This document shows, piece after piece, positions 1 to 13,428 of a DNA stretch of 64,000 nt (position 1 is its first letter; the number at the start of each line of letters is the position of its first letter). Below the pieces are notes generated by a model. It made no database searches. It had not been told where the DNA came from and saw only the letters and a program-made list of their open reading frames with translations. The translations under genes were made by a program, and so were the position numbers. The DNA is taken from positions 136,001-200,000 of the forward strand of contig CAJNDS010002782.1 in the NCBI GenBank assembly GCA_905221605.1. The letters run 5' to 3'. This DNA comes from Symbiodinium natans (Eukaryota; Sar; Dinophyceae; Suessiales; Symbiodiniaceae).

Positions 1-305
1 GGGAGGCGGGAGGAGGGAGGAGGGAGGAGGGAGGAGGGAGGAGGGAGGAGGGAGGAGGGAGGAGGGAGGAGGGAGGGGGAGGGAGGAGGGAGGGAGGGGG
101 GGAGGAGGGAGGAGGGGGAGGAGGGAGGAGGGAGGAGGGAGGAGGGAGGAGGGAGGAGGCGGAGGCGGAGGCGGAGGCGGAGGCGGAGGCGGAGGCGGAG
201 GCGGAGGCGGAGGCGGAGGCGGAGGAGGAGGCGGAGGAGGAGGAGGAGGAGGAGGAGGAGGAGGAGGAGGAGGAGGAGGAGGAGGAGGAGGAGGAGGAGG
301 AGGAG
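1..305. repeat. GGA-rich purine satellite
   Basis: Continuous purine tract: GGAGGGA-type units to about 157, GGAGGC units to about 230, then pure GGA to 305. Open frames across it are low-complexity artefacts. Confidence 0.95.
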
Positions 306-927
306 CAACAGGAGGAGTTGCTGAGTAGCAGCCGCCGCAAAACGGCAATTCTGCAACTCGGGCAGCAGCCGAAGGAGTAGAGAACCAGCGGCAGCAGCGC
401 CACTTGTCTGATGCTCCTGGAGGAGGAATGAAGAACAACAAGCCGGGTCAAGACATGGAAAACGATGTTGGAAGTCCTCTAGCTCTCGAGTAGTGAAGAG
501 AGGCGTGTCAGCCTTGGTCACCACTCATGTTGTTTGTTGTGAGCAGTTCATAGCAGCGGAATGCTGCATGCCTCCAGGAGAGGAAGATGAGATCGAGGCT
601 GGCGCAGCAGAAGTGCAAGAGGTTTCTACACCGTGATAGTTGGTTTCTGCCGGCAACACGCAGGTTTATTGTTGTTAGCTCACGCCAGGAAATCACCAGG
701 TGGATGAATTACAGCGCTCATGTGTCCAAAGTGCACAAAAGGTCCATCGTCAACAATCAACAGGGCTGACCAACCAGCTTGATGGTTTTTGCGCGCACTC
801 CGCAACTTCCTCGGTGTAGTTGAGGTCGAGATGGCTCAAATGGCCAGCCACGCCAGCACAGAGCCGCTGGCCCGCATTCTACGCCTGGCAGCGCTGTTCA
901 GGTCGATCAGGCCGTAGAGCGAGAGAA
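306..927. other. unassigned sequence
   Basis: Mixed-composition DNA after the GGA tract. The small open frames at 508-769 on both strands show no family motif and no conserved repeat in the window. I see no supported gene here. Confidence 0.5.
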
Positions 928-1036
928 TCACTCTCTCCCTCTCCCTCCCTCCCTCCCTCCCTCCCTCTCTCACTCTCGCTCTCGCTCTCCCTCTCCCTCT
1001 CCCTCTCCCTCTCCCTCTCTCTCTCTCTCGCTCGCT
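928..1036. repeat. CT-rich pyrimidine microsatellite
   Basis: CTCCCT and CTCT runs, nearly all pyrimidine on the + strand. Both-strand open frames across it are low-complexity Ser/Leu/Pro or Arg/Glu. Confidence 0.9.
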
Positions 1037-3071
1037 CTTCTCATGCCGAGGATGAGCCTTTCGAAGTCGGCAAACTTGGCAAACATCAGCTTCAAGGAGA
1101 CGATCACACGAACAGACCGAACAGACCGACTGCCCTTGTAACACGCAGTTCAGCTTTCATGAGTGCGCGAGCTTGACACGTGTAGTTCCTGGATGCTCGA
1201 TGGAGAGAGAACTACTGGTCAGATAACTTCAGGAGTCTCGCAAGAATCTGTACGGGCCTTGGAGAACTCATGGACATGTGCGGAGGTTGGCCATTCTTCG
1301 TTCAGGCATCGTGCATAGAGTCTGCCTGGTGCCTTGCGACTTCTTCGGAGATCTCTGCGAGCAGACTTTGTTAGCATCAGATACCGTCCAAGGAGTGGCA
1401 AATCGAAGAAGGCCTGCATCGCAAGAACGGCGTGCTCATAGCGACGTTCTCTCCTACACCTGACACCCTAAAACCCTCCACCCAAAGTCTTGAATCTTCA
1501 AGCCGGCCCCCCCTTCTGGCTTTGTGCAAGATTTTGTATTGGAAGACTGCGAAGTCCACTTTCTCACCCCTAAAGTTACGTGAAGAGCTCCTGGTGCTTT
1601 GACATCTTTCAAGCCAGACATGGCAGGGTTCCTGGCTGCAGCGCAGATGGCAGGCAATGGTCGAGCGCACCAGGTGCCATGTCACCTTCGGCAACTGAAG
1701 TAGGGTTTATATTACTGTTTTTGGTGAGTGTATATAGGGTTCCTTCTGAATATTGGTGAGTGTATATCATGAGCGTCCTTTTAGGGGTACAAGAAATATA
1801 TATCCTACTTCACATGCTGTTGGGTAGCAAGAAGCCAACCGCAACTCTGAGACAGCTGGCCGGGAGGCGCTGGGTCACACGTCCTCGCCTGCTGGACTAT
1901 GGGGAGTTTGTGTACTTGTGCCACTCGGGCTTTTCTGCAAGGTTCACGTCTATGTGGATTCTGTGCAGGTTCGTCTGAAGGAAAGCAGACCCTGGTGCAA
2001 GTCGCCAGATTTCAGAGCACCATACCCACCCAAGCTCTTGCACAGCCCAGATGCCAACTGTTGTCAGACCCATCGTCCGAGGTGACACGCGCAGGAAGGG
2101 AGTGGGCCCTGGCAAGATCCTGTATCGGGCAGCACGGAAGGCCCGCAGCTCTTGGAGAGCGCGAGGTTTTGAAGGTTCCAGAGGCCCAGAGGGGTTTGTG
2201 TTTCAGAGTTCCATTCCGTCATTCGCAGTCTTGGACGCCTGCGCAAGTGTAGCCAAGACATGTGGGGTGGCCGTGCCATTTTTTCAGGAGATGTTCAGGG
2301 TCATGCTCAAGTACGACTTGGACTTCTATGAGGTGGTGCACAAGGTGCCATCGAGCCTTTGTGGATGTGTGGCTCTTTATGCAAAGTGACAAGGCCGTGA
2401 CAAACCGAAAGTCGCGAAAGTCACCTAGGGAACGCTGATAAGGAGACTTTTGTAGAACGGCTTGCTGCTGAGTGCCAGCAGGCGCCTAATATGGCATGGC
2501 CTCCTGAGGCGTGGGAATTTCTGTTTGAACTCATCGTCGCCATCTCTTTGAGAAGTTCCCCATTATAGCCAAAGTCATCAAATGTCATTGAGGAAGGGAT
2601 CACGGGTGACTGCTGCTATAAGGGCATGCTTCCGTGCTTGCTTGGGGGAGGATGTTGAGCTGCGTTGGGCCACTCAAGATCTCCACCTGGAGCAGCGAGA
2701 AACAGGGAACGATCTTCAAATCCCCTTTGACGAGGCTGGGGCCGCAGCTGCAACCCCGTGGTCGTGCTACTGTGCTGCTCCCCAGAGCCTTTGCACATCC
2801 GCCTCACAGCCTTGAAGTTGCGGGCGCTTTGTTCCCCATGGCCTCGACAGGGGCACTAGTCGGGGCTGGTCTAGGTGCTTAGGTTTAAGGCTGGGAGTGT
2901 GGGGTTGGTAGTGGTTGTTTTTTCAGATCTCAGAAGCAGGTGCCACGGGCGGGCTTTATTCCTCCAAGCAACAGAAGCTACAGGAGAAGGAGACTTCTTC
3001 AGCAAGTTCAATCCATGTAATCAATGTGTTGTGGCAAGTTGTCCGTCGACTGGCGTCTTCGGCTGAGCACG
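1037..3071. other. unassigned, possible isolated exons
   Basis: No gene can be supported. The most exon-like patch is 2281-2351 (+), where one frame reads EMFRVMLKYDLDFYEVVHK with good codon use and a GT just after it. It has no recognisable family, no confirmed acceptor and no second copy, so it is left as a hint. Confidence 0.3.
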
Positions 3072-3270
3072 GAGGAGGAGGAAGAAGGGGGAGGAGGGGG
3101 AGGAGGGGGAGGAGGGCGGCAGGAGGGGGGCAGGAGGGGGAGGAGGGGGAGGAGGGGGAGGAGGAGGGAGGAGGGGGAGGAGAAGGAGGGAGAGGAGGGG
3201 GAGGAGGGGGAGAGGAGGGGGAGGAGGGGAAGGGGAGGGGGGGCAGGGAGGGAGAGGAGGAGCAGGACGC
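3072..3270. repeat. GGGGA/GGA purine tract
   Basis: Purine-only runs of GGAGG and GGGGGA units. Apparent Gly/Glu or Pro/Ser proteins on the two strands are low-complexity translations. Confidence 0.9.
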
Positions 3271-3341
3271 TGGCGGTGACGGCGATGGCTGGCTGCTGCT
3301 GATGTGCATGGTGCTCATGATGCCGATGATGATTACGCTGC

Positions 3342-3460
<119 letters not shown>

Positions 3461-3637
3461 CTCATGAGGATAATGGAGATAATGCACATGATGGGGATGA
3501 TGTCATGAGGTAACATATGTGGGGTTACACCAGCAGCACGTAGTGGTGTTGTGTCGCAAACACTGCCTCATGTGAGGAGAAGGCAGTCAAGAAAGAGAAG
3601 GCGCGCAGATTCTAATATGTTTGTGTTTGCACTTAAT

Positions 3638-3682
3638 TAACCCTAAACCCTAAACCCGAAACCCTAAACCCCAAGCTCTAAA
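3638..3682. repeat. short interstitial telomere-like repeat
   Basis: Four or five degenerate copies of CCCTAAA, the complement of the TTTAGGG telomere unit used by dinoflagellates and plants. Confidence 0.7.
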
Positions 3683-4956
3683 CCAAAGTGTAATGCTCCC
3701 CGACCTGCCTCGGGGCCTGCAGCCACTGTAGCGAGCGGCGAGGCAAGGGGTTCCATGAAGGGGGGCTCAAACCGGACTTGGGTTTAGGGGCTTAGGGTTT
3801 CTAACACATCAAGCAAAATAATACCTGGCGATGGCTTGGGGGTGTGTGGGGGGGCTTGCCTCACATGCTGTCAACGTAGACAAAGAATACGCCAACAAAG
3901 GAAGCAATACGAGGCGATGAGTTGGCAACCAAAGCTGTTTGGAGGGCGGGGAGATGGAGTAGCGAAAGCCAAGTGCGGGGGTAGGGAAAGGATGAGGAAG
4001 GCACAAGTAAGGGTGGAGGGGCGTTGGGAAAAAAACAAGAAACAAAAGGAAGCTTCTATTGCGAAAAAAACGGGGTTAGACGGGGGTGGTCGGGGCTGGA
4101 AAAAGCGCCAAAAGTGGTGTCTGTCACCCATGGTCTGGTCCTGACGCGCAATCCGTTCCCTGGTCGGCCAGGGGGTCCCCATTTCAAGCGACAAAGTGCT
4201 AAATAAAGGAGTGAGGGGATTGGAGGTGAGGTGCCTGCTTTCTGCTCCCCAGACGCCTACGGCCAGAGGCCTCGGCGAATTCCGCTCACCTACGCTTGTC
4301 ATTACAACACTTTAATACACTTGTTCTCCTTCTTTCTGTTCCGAACGCAGGCTCACCATCAAGATGTTCCCAGCGATGCCTCAAGCGATGAGGAGAACTG
4401 AAATGGGACTCTTCTGATTGTTTGCCGGTCCGAGCTGGCATATTGAATTGATACGATACAACCCAATGTTGTCTCACTGGTGTGCCACCTGTCATGTACA
4501 TAGACGGGTCCCAGAGTTTGCAAGCCGCTTTGTTCGCCAAAGCCGGGTACCGTTTCTGAACTTTGGGACCTCTTTTCTTGGGCTTCTGGGCTTTGAAATG
4601 TGAAGCCTGGCCTCCCAAGTCGACGGGCAGCTATTGTGTTGGAGCCGCATGCCGTGGGAAGAAGCGGCGGTGTGCCAAACCAACTGGAACAGCTGTGATC
4701 TACCCGCCTCTGCCTCTGTTGCTGTTTCGCCCTGGTGCTTCTTTGCTAAAGTGCAGGTGCTGAAGCCTGCAGCATGCTTCCACAGGAGGCTGGCCACACA
4801 AGAAGTGGAGAGCGTCCTCGCACATCCGCGCGCATGTTTTTGTTGGCTGGAGGCAGAAGTCAGCATGCTGCGCGTGCACCTGGCTGGTTTGCTTGCACAA
4901 TCACGGAGTCCATTGTGCCAAGGCGCTGGTTATACTGAGTCACCGTTTCTTACACG
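3683..4956. other. unassigned sequence
   Basis: Contains scattered TTTAGGG-like words (3781-3800) and purine-rich stretches. Open frames of 60-140 codons on both strands carry no recognisable motif. Confidence 0.4.
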
Positions 4957-5290
4957 TTGAAGCAGGCTACTGCGCCGAAGGACCTCGTTTCAGGACGGTT
5001 TCTGACGAAAGCGATCCCTTGCCAGGCAGAGGAGGAGAACCTGCAGCAGCAGCTGCAGAGCCTCCTGCAGGCGAGCCTTGCTACTGCTTTGAGGGCTCGC
5101 CATGCCAAAGGGCACAGTTGTTGTTGTCATGGCGCAGTACGCCAATGTCTGCTCCTACGGCGCTTCTACGCCACTGCTGTTTCTTTTCAGGAGCTCGAAG
5201 CTGCCCGGCAAGCCAGATGCTCAGGGGTTTTGCTGGGGAACGCACTTCCAGCTGCGTTGGAGCTTCATGCTGGTGGAGAGCTGAAAGTGT
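4957..5290 (+). CDS. candidate exon pair, coiled-coil-like, unrecognised
   Basis: One open frame runs across this stretch but begins at TTG, so an upstream exon would be needed. Part of it (about 5026-5105) reads as an amphipathic Glu/Leu/Gln helix (AEEENLQQQLQSLLQASL), typical of coiled coil. A pyrimidine tract ending TTTTCAG at 5189 then opens a second helix-like piece, ELEAARQARCSGVLLG. The two may be neighbouring exons of a larger + strand gene, with 5113-5189 as an in-frame intron. I do not recognise the family. The next plausible exon, near 5340-5445, is weaker. Confidence 0.3.
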
Positions 5291-5445
5291 GAGTTGAAGG
5301 TCTGGCTTTCTGTGACAGTTTGGGATTCAGATTGCGGGTTCAGGACATGTTCAGTACAATCTCACTGAGTTGATGCTCAGGCAGGCCCCCATGAAGATCT
5401 GTCGCAGGACGAAGCCTCAACGCGAAGTTTGCTGCCGTGAGGGTG

Positions 5446-8400
5446 CAAACAGAACATAGCTTACGTGCAGGTTGTGGTGACTTGCGAAATCCTTAGAGTG
5501 CACCTAGGAAAAGGTTTGCATTCTGAGCAGTGCTAGTGACTGCAAATTACAGCATATTTCTGTTAAGGGCCCTCAAAGAGTCTTGGTGAAGGGCCCTCAA
5601 AAGAGTCTTGAGTGGCGCAGGACGTTTCTGCCGAGATCGCTCTGCTAGGATGTTTTCAGGAAGCTTGGCTGCAAGTCGAAGCCCCTCGGAAATCGCTTCC
5701 ATGCGCGCTGCAGCGACGACGGCACACCACAGATCTCAGGAAGTTGCCATGACGCACAGGGAGCTGCTCTTTCCGGAAGGGGCTCCGGAGCCGCTATCGC
5801 GTGACCACGAGGCCGATTGGGTAAGGCGCTTGGGATGGAACTTGTGGGGGGAGGGGGGGAAAGTGCATGAGTGCAGGAGTGCACGAGTCCCCTCCATGTA
5901 GGTGGTGGCATCCTACATTGCGGAGAACCTTCAGGCGAGACAATGGTGATCGGATGCTTCGTAAGGCATTGGTATCGTGCCATTGGGTGGACCTTTTGGA
6001 AGGTGAGTTCAAGACGTTGAGAGGCTCGAGGAGGCTCTGCCAGGCTTAGATGAAAAACATTTGCTCGGTATGGCAAAGTTCGACAGCTGAGTTCGGCATC
6101 TCTCCTCTATGCACCCTGTTTTGGAACAGGCGAACACTTCGTGAGTCGAAGCCACCGCTCAGATGGCGCATCCGCAGGGTTGATAAAGAGGGTGCCGCTA
6201 CATTGCCTTTATACTTGCTGATCGTGCCTTAAGGTGCGTGCGGAATCAAAGGGGCTCTGCAGATTCTCTGAAGCCCTGAGAGCCAACCAAAGCCGAAGTC
6301 CGGATCTCCGGTCATCGTTGGGGCGAGCTTTCAGATGTTCGCCTGCTCGCCCCCAGGAACACACCAAAATGCTGGAGCAAGTGCGTGTGATCATGTATGA
6401 TATTTGCAGACAAGAAAGAAACAATAGGCGCTGAACAGCTAGAAGTCGCCATGGAATGCTGCGCTGCCCGCGAACCCAGTGCCGATGGTTTCGGCCCTTG
6501 CTCAGCCGCAGAATCGTGGGCTCGGCCCCAGAGCCCCAGCTGGGCAGGGAGGAGTTGTCCTGCTGGCGTGGTTTTGCGGCTTAGTGACTTGGTGCAGGCT
6601 TAGTGTGTTAAACCGTTCAAGGCAAGGATGAGTGTTTGATTCAGACCTGGCCAGGGTCTTCCTGCTTGACAAGCTGTCCACGGCCGGAGAGAAGCGCAAC
6701 AGCGCTTGGAAGGCTGTTGCCTTACGTCCAGGAACCGCGCACTCGTGGGCTGGCGATGCCAAGAGCGTGTGCCGAAGGCGTGCAGAGCCATCGACAAGGG
6801 ATTATCGTTTGTTTTGGTAAGGTCTATGCCGCAAAAGTGCAGCAAGAGATCAGCAGTTTTGATGTCAAGGACTCCAGCTTGTGTGGTGAAATCTAGTTGG
6901 ACGAGCCAAAGGGCCAAAGGGCTCCGACATGCAAAATGGAGCGACGTGCTGGCAAAGCCGTAAAGCCTGCAGAGGATCTCTGCCGCGTCGTGCGGGCGCT
7001 CTGCCGAGTGGACTTCAGGAAGAGGCGCAACAAATTGGACTCAATTCAATGGGCCTCTGCTCTGAGCCCACGGAAACTCGAGGTCGCTGCTTAATGCAGT
7101 CAGCAGAAGATTTTGCCGTGATCTTGGAGAGTCATGTGCTTTATACGGATGGAGCATTGCATGCTGGCACCTAGCCAATGTCTGTCTTTTGAGAAGCTGT
7201 GGCGTGTTGCATCGTGAGTGTTCTTTCGAATCTGACGTCATCCCAACCTGTCAAACCGTCCCCCGGCTGCACAGCAGCAGCACAGGTTCAAAGGAGCTCA
7301 CGATGTTGTCGCCGCGGCTTCTGGCACAGCTGTTGAGCCGCTGGCTCTGTGTTGAAGTTGTTGCAGGGTGCAGAGTGCCAGCTGCTACGCTGCGGTGCTG
7401 CAACATACTGCAACCATGCGCAACCCCTGCTCACGACCGCGAAGGGAGAAATGCAACGTGATTCGCAACGTGGCAGGAGCGACCTTCGGAAACTTGGACA
7501 TTTTGATGGACCGTCCAGAGCTGAGCATGACGAGGGGTTGAAGCTCGGAATAAGCCCCGGGAGATTGAACGCAAGCCTGCAGGCTGCTCGAGAAGCTGTT
7601 GAAGCAGTGGCAGTTTGACACCAAAGTCAGAGAGGCAACAGTCAACGTGTTTAAGAACCGTGGCTGGCCCGTGTCGACACAAGTCTTTCGACCAAAGCAA
7701 TGAGTAGATGTGGTGGAGCTTCAAGCACGCAACTAATTCATCTTTATTCGATTGCGCAGCGAGCCGTCTTCTGGCAAGTTATACGAGATATTTCTGTCCG
7801 TAGTCTCGTGCAGTTCTCCACCTTTGACTTGTCGCTGCTCCTCATTGCCTTTGCTCGCTCAGCGCTGCGCGATGAGGACGGATTTAGCGACTGTCCGAAC
7901 ATCTGCGGGGTTGAACGTGTGCACCAGTCAGCAAGTTTCAGTAATTTTTCCTGATCCAACGAACGGTAATGGCACAATGGCTAGGAGCGACTCGCGACCA
8001 TTGGCCGTGCCTTGAGGTGTGGCATGCGCTCTTCCGTTCCGCTCGTTCTTTGCAGTTGTCAGCCTGTTGCTTGGTTTGTGTCAGATCGATAGCTCGCCGA
8101 GTCAGGCAGAATCTCAGCAGCATGGAACCATCCACGGCCACGACCCTAGCGTGAGTCAGATCAACTCAACATCTCCAGACTCCGTTTTGCCGTGGTGAGG
8201 CAGTTGAGGCATACTCATCTCATTTGTTGCATGCTATTTGCCGACTGCATCCGTGTGCAGTCTTCTAGGATGAGCTGCGAGCATTCGTCAGGCTGCCGGC
8301 TCTCTCTACGCCCTTGCATTGCTGGACTTCGGCAGTGATGGAACAGGTGCAACGTGCAACATGTGCTATGTCATGTTGCAGGTGCCTTGCACAGGATGAA

Positions 8401-10150
8401 AAGGGCCCCTTCAGCCCCAAACCCCGAGCCCGACTCTCACAACACTCCAAGACCTCAGATTCCTGTCCTGAAACCCGCAGTCCTGAGCCCTGAAGCCCCT
8501 AAATGAATCCTAGGCTCTCAAACGCATCCAATCCCTTTGCCCATCCCAACTCTCCCACTTTCCCTCTTTTTCAGCTGCGGCCTTGGCTTCGACTGCACTT
8601 CCCCGATGCCTGGGCCATGCCTCACAGCAGGTGGGGGGGGGTTAATGGGTTTACAGCTTTTTGGAGTCCAACCCCTCCTCACTCGTTATCACTCGTTATC
8701 TAAACGGCATGTACTCGTGGTTGGTGAAAGGGTGCGTCACCCACTTTGGTGCTGCGAGGGGCGCATGTTTGATAGAATCATCGTCTTACTCATCGTCCCC
8801 GTCTCGAAGCTTCCCGAACCCCATATTGCTGGCCAGGAGCTCGTGAACATCACCTTTGCCCTCGTGGCCAAAGCCCTCAGTACGCGTACTGAATGAACGG
8901 CACGTGGGGTGTGCGGTCAGGTTATTTTGAGTTGTCAGAGTTTGCCGGTGCGAGAGCCTACCCCCAAACATGGAACGAAGCAGCGTGGGGACACTCATGG
9001 ACGTGGGGGGGGGTTAGTTCGCGCCGCAAAGCCAGAGGTTCTGGATCTTCCCCAGGGGGAACTCTTCTCCTTCGCGCTCCAGCGCCTTGCAAAACAGGCA
9101 CTGCAGCTCTCCACACTTCCACCATACTGTGGTTATCCGGTTATCCTGCGGTTCATCGGCTTATGGGATTTATGGCCCAGGGCGTCACCACCTGGGGAGC
9201 CCTCTGAGCGCGCATCACATACGTCATTTCAGGGACACCTATAGCCTGCGGAATGCTAAAGTCATGCTGGGTGTCATACGGCGAAGGCACGTGGCTTGGA
9301 GCCCATCGCGATACATGCCTTGCGTATCGTGGCCCATTGCGTTCGCGCCCCAGAGGTAGATCAGCGGCTAAGAAGCGGACCCCCATGCCAGTTTGCATCA
9401 GTTGATGCTATTTCCCTTGCGAGGGCCGGCAATGGCAGTGCGCATGCCCATAAAATCAACGGCTAGTTAGTGTCGGTCTGCTTTCCTGCACACCATCTAA
9501 CCCCAAAACTTGGGGCCTTTGCATGCCTGATACTGCGAACTCCTTAGCGGTTCTTGGTTCACTTGGTTCACTTAGGTGCAGCTGCCTCAAGCTCTGCGTC
9601 CGCTGATGCGTGCTTCCGTCGAGGATCGTGGGAAGGTTCGGGAGTTCTAACCGGCTTCGAGAGATAACGTGCAACGCTGCCAACTTCGAAAATGAACTTG
9701 CCGAAGCTTGTGGTAATGACGACCAATAGCCCAAAGCGATGCCCTAAACCATCCCTAAAAACGAAGCAAAGCCTTCCTGCTGAAGTGGCTTCGCCAGGAC
9801 ACGGAAGTCCGGCGCCGTTGCGTCGGAGCGCTGCGGGAGGCCGAATGTCTTCAGTCGACCATCCTTAATTGTCTCATTCTCTCATCAGACCTGTCTCCGG
9901 ACCGCTAGCTCTCGGACACGACCTCTAGCTGCCACTCTCGAAGCTGCACCCTGGCAGGTCCTCACAGCTACCAAAGATGTGGCAATTGGGTCGCGGGCCA
10001 AGAATGCACGCAGCTGCGACCATTGAAGCTCTACATTCGGAAGCAGAGGCTTTGCAAAGCCCTCAGCCCTAGACCTTAAGACGCGACCCTGAATATCCCT
10101 AAGATGCCCAAGTCCGAAGCCCTGGAGACCCTAAAACCCTCAACCAAGAT
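5446..10150. other. unassigned, low apparent coding density
   Basis: No protein family is recognisable on either strand. Short exon-like stretches (for example 5607-5750 and 7730-7950) have acceptable codon use but no motif or second copy. A degenerate CCCTAAA-like patch lies at 8405-8510. A tRNA D-arm-like string at 7968-7990 lacks a T-arm. The repeated phrase TCGTTATCACTCGTTATC occurs at 8683-8700. Confidence 0.4.
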
Positions 10151-10246
10151 ACCCTAAACCCTAAACCCTAAACCCTAAACCCTGAGTCCTAAACCCTAAA
10201 CCCTAAGCCCTAAGCCCTGAACCCTAAACCCTAAACCCTAAACCCT
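10151..10246. repeat. interstitial CCCTAAA array
   Basis: About a dozen CCCTAAA units with a few CCCTAAG and CCCTGA variants. TTTAGGG-orientation copies follow at 10,358-10,400, giving a converging pair about 110 bp apart. Confidence 0.85.
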
Positions 10247-10400
10247 TCAAGGTCTCCACCCATGAGCTCTCGGCTCCAAGCCGCCCTGGAGCGCTACTTC
10301 CAAGAGCTGCAAGTACCCCACCTGCCCGAGCAGGCTTGGCTTTCGGAGGGTTTTCGGGCTTTTAGGGTTTAGGGTTGAGGGTTTAGGGTTCAGGGTTCAG

Positions 10401-13400
10401 GATTGCGAGATCCTCAGGGTTGTTCATGCTCCCGTGAGTGCTGTTTAGGGTTGGGGACTGGGGACTGGTAGTTCGGGCCTCGGTCTTTCGCTCCGTGGGG
10501 GTTCGTGGCGGAATAGCAATGCAGGATGCTTTCATCTTATACTTGGCCAGTCTACAGCCTGGGTGTGTCAGAAGCTGACTGTTGAAGAGCCAATAATGAA
10601 TCGTGAGAGTAGTTCTTCGCCATTCGAGGAACGGCATGGAACGGCTGCTTCCAGTCAGTCCCAGAGTTCCCTTGCAAGGCTGTTGGCCCCTATGTGCCGG
10701 ACTTTGTGTTGCCGATGAAGGCCATTACCTCTCGAGGGATCCAACCAGCAGCGCTCCCTGCATTAATTAGCGCTGACGGCAGGAGCGGGTCTGTTAAATC
10801 TCGGCTGTTTGAGCCCCCCATGCAGTCGCCGCGGTGTTGTGGAAGGTAGCGGTGGAAGTGGATGGCTACACGCACTTCTACGCTTTTTCCCAGCGCATGA
10901 CGGCGTGGCTCCCTGCACTCCGTGGGGTTCAGAGTTCTTCAAGTCAGGGCAGGGAAGGATGTACAACGAATCCTGTACTAGCAAGGGATCCCTAAGCCTA
11001 ACTTCCTATCGTTCTAACCTGAAGGTTTAAAAAAGCTCGTCGCAGGCCAAATCAAAGCTGAAGCGGCGCGTGCTGGAAGCTTTGGGCTGGGGCGACCGCC
11101 TTGGACAAAAACTCTGCGTGCTCGTTTGGGCTTTCCGGGGTGGAGTCGTCTTTTGGTTTCTTTTCGGAATTTGTCGAGAGCGTAGGAGGGTCTGTAGTGT
11201 GATTTTTGTTCATGTTCACTTGTTTCAGTCCTTTGGAGTTTTCACCTTCTTGGCCTAACAGTCCTGGATTCCTGGCTGTTGTCCACGATCCCCAGCGGAC
11301 GTGTTGCTGGCTGCTGTGCCCAGGTGTTGTCAGCCTGCCGCACTTCCAATGGCTGCCGATGAATCACCAGGATCGGCAGTAGGTTCGACAAGCGGAGCGT
11401 CAGCACCTTAGCGATTGAAACCCACGGCGCCCTCAATCCCTAACCCCCAAGCCCTGCAGAGCTTTCTTGCAGCGGGGATGGGGGCCGGATCCGGGAAGGA
11501 CCGGCTCGTGTGCCTCTCGAACAAAATCTCCGTGGCAGCAGGGCAACCCTTCTCTGTCAGGGACCTATACCGTGCATCCTTGTCATTGCAGCTCCGCATG
11601 GGTCTCCTTGGAAGGTTTTGCCTGTTGAGTAGCCTTTCTAAGAGTCTTGAACAGCTGTCTCGCTTCTGCATGCTGGCTGCTGTGCTCAGACTCGCCAGGT
11701 CGTGAGGAAAGCTTCTCTGCAAGGCAGGCGACATCTGCTTCAAGTCTTGTATAGAGGTGAGCGTAGTCACAGCTTCGCCCGCAGTCTGCTTGACATAATG
11801 TGGTGTAGCACTCATGGCGAGTGTGTGCTTGACTCGGCTTCGTCACTTCTCAGATGTCCAGTCCCTTCTCGGGCTTAGAAGCTGTTCACCTCGTCTGGAT
11901 GGGCGTGCAGACATTGGCATGACCGCCGCCTGCCCTTCCGAGTATCAGCGACAAAGTAGGATGAGAGCAAATCGTACATCTTGTAAGCTGTGGAGCTCTG
12001 TGGAGCTAGGCTCGGAGAATGTCTGATTGCGGCTGCGCACTCGCTCCCATCGAAATTGTTTGGTGGAACCGGCTTTGACGCTTTCAATGCTTGTGACAGG
12101 TTTTGGCCATCGACCTCTGCGACGCGGTACGTGCACTCGGCAAGTCAGATTGACAGACAGTCCGTAAATTTTAGGGATGATTACAAGATGCGGACGTAGC
12201 TGCGGTCCCAAGTGTAACTCAAGTCTTGGAGCTCGATCATGCCTGGTCCGGGGACAGCTGCTGTGTATCGCCGTGCCAGGCGGCAACGCTTTGCTCAACA
12301 GGCTTTGGCCCAAGCTCTGCCCTCCTCCATCAGAGTCTGTCATCAAGTTGATTCAAGTTGCAATTTTAAATCTGGACAGTCTGCCCGTGAATGAGGACAA
12401 GCCTCCGGGCAGGGGCCAGTTTGCACCCACTTCGAGACGCTGACTTGCTGGTCCACCTTCTGGCGACAAGCAAAAAAGCATTGTCTGCGCATTGCAGTGA
12501 CTCACTCGTGTCCGGTTGAGAGCCTTGTTCCGGTTGCAGATTCTTGTCGGGTTGCTGATAGTGCCTTTGGAGTTGACTCGCCCGTCGCAGGACAGTCAAA
12601 AAACAAGAATTTTCATCATGGTGCGCGGCTCAGGCCGCGTGAAGTTCTAAGATGCCTCATTGCTCCACGGACGATCAGCTTCATAGGGAACTTCAATGCC
12701 TCATGTCTCCGGCCCATCGTCTGCTGCTGCTGTGCATTGTGTGGCACGTTGGCCAGTCCCATGCTACACGTGCAGCACATTCATGCGCTCACATTAGCTC
12801 AGGAACCTTTAACGCATCAAAATTGTAACGCATGCAAAGTGCCGCATGTGGTGACGTCCAACTTGAGGCCAAAGGTGCTGTGGTTGATGGCGAGGAGCCC
12901 CGCTAGAGAGCAAGCTCAGAGTGCGCAAAGGTTCCGGGGCTTGGGGTCTTGCGCAGTTGCGCAGGATTCCCTTGACCAAGTCAAGGAGGGATCGCTCGCC
13001 GCTGCCCCGATGCCTTTGCAGTCTGGAAGCCGATCCCGAATTCCCAAACCCTTTGTGCCCCAAACCTTCAGTTACTGTCTCCTGGCGTCGAGGTACGGGT
13101 TGAGAGAGTGCTGGAGGTCGCGCCAGACCAGATTAACAGCCTGCTTGGCAACCAACAGGCGGGCCTCGTTGTAATCAGGGACAGAGAGCTTCCGGGTTAC
13201 GTTTGATCAGGGTTGTCCAGGCTCTTGTCCTTGGACATGTATGTTGTGATTTTGGCTGAATGCCTGACGCCCCGAAACACCTGGAGTTGCAGGTGTCGCT
13301 GTTCCTGGCGTCTCCTTCAGCTTCCCGAGTGGAGGAAGGGGATGAGGCCGGCGGCCGAACCTTGTAGACTCCAGATGGCGGAGGCCTACTCCTCGCCGTT

Positions 13401-13427
13401 TTCGTATATTCTAAATTTTTGATTGTA
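10401..13427. other. unassigned sequence
   Basis: No confident gene. Several frames of 80-225 codons are open (for example + strand 12,497-13,174) but they start at non-ATG codons, lack recognisable motifs and have irregular codon use. Intron-rich genes with small exons could be hidden here. Confidence 0.35.
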
Positions 13428-13428
13428 G

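Noticed and set aside
7968-8012. tRNA-like string with D-arm resemblance
   Set aside because: No T-arm (GGTTCGA-type) sequence and no acceptor-stem pairing.
10151-10400. Chromosome end
   Set aside because: The telomere-like units are short, degenerate, in both orientations and flanked by unique sequence, so they are interstitial.
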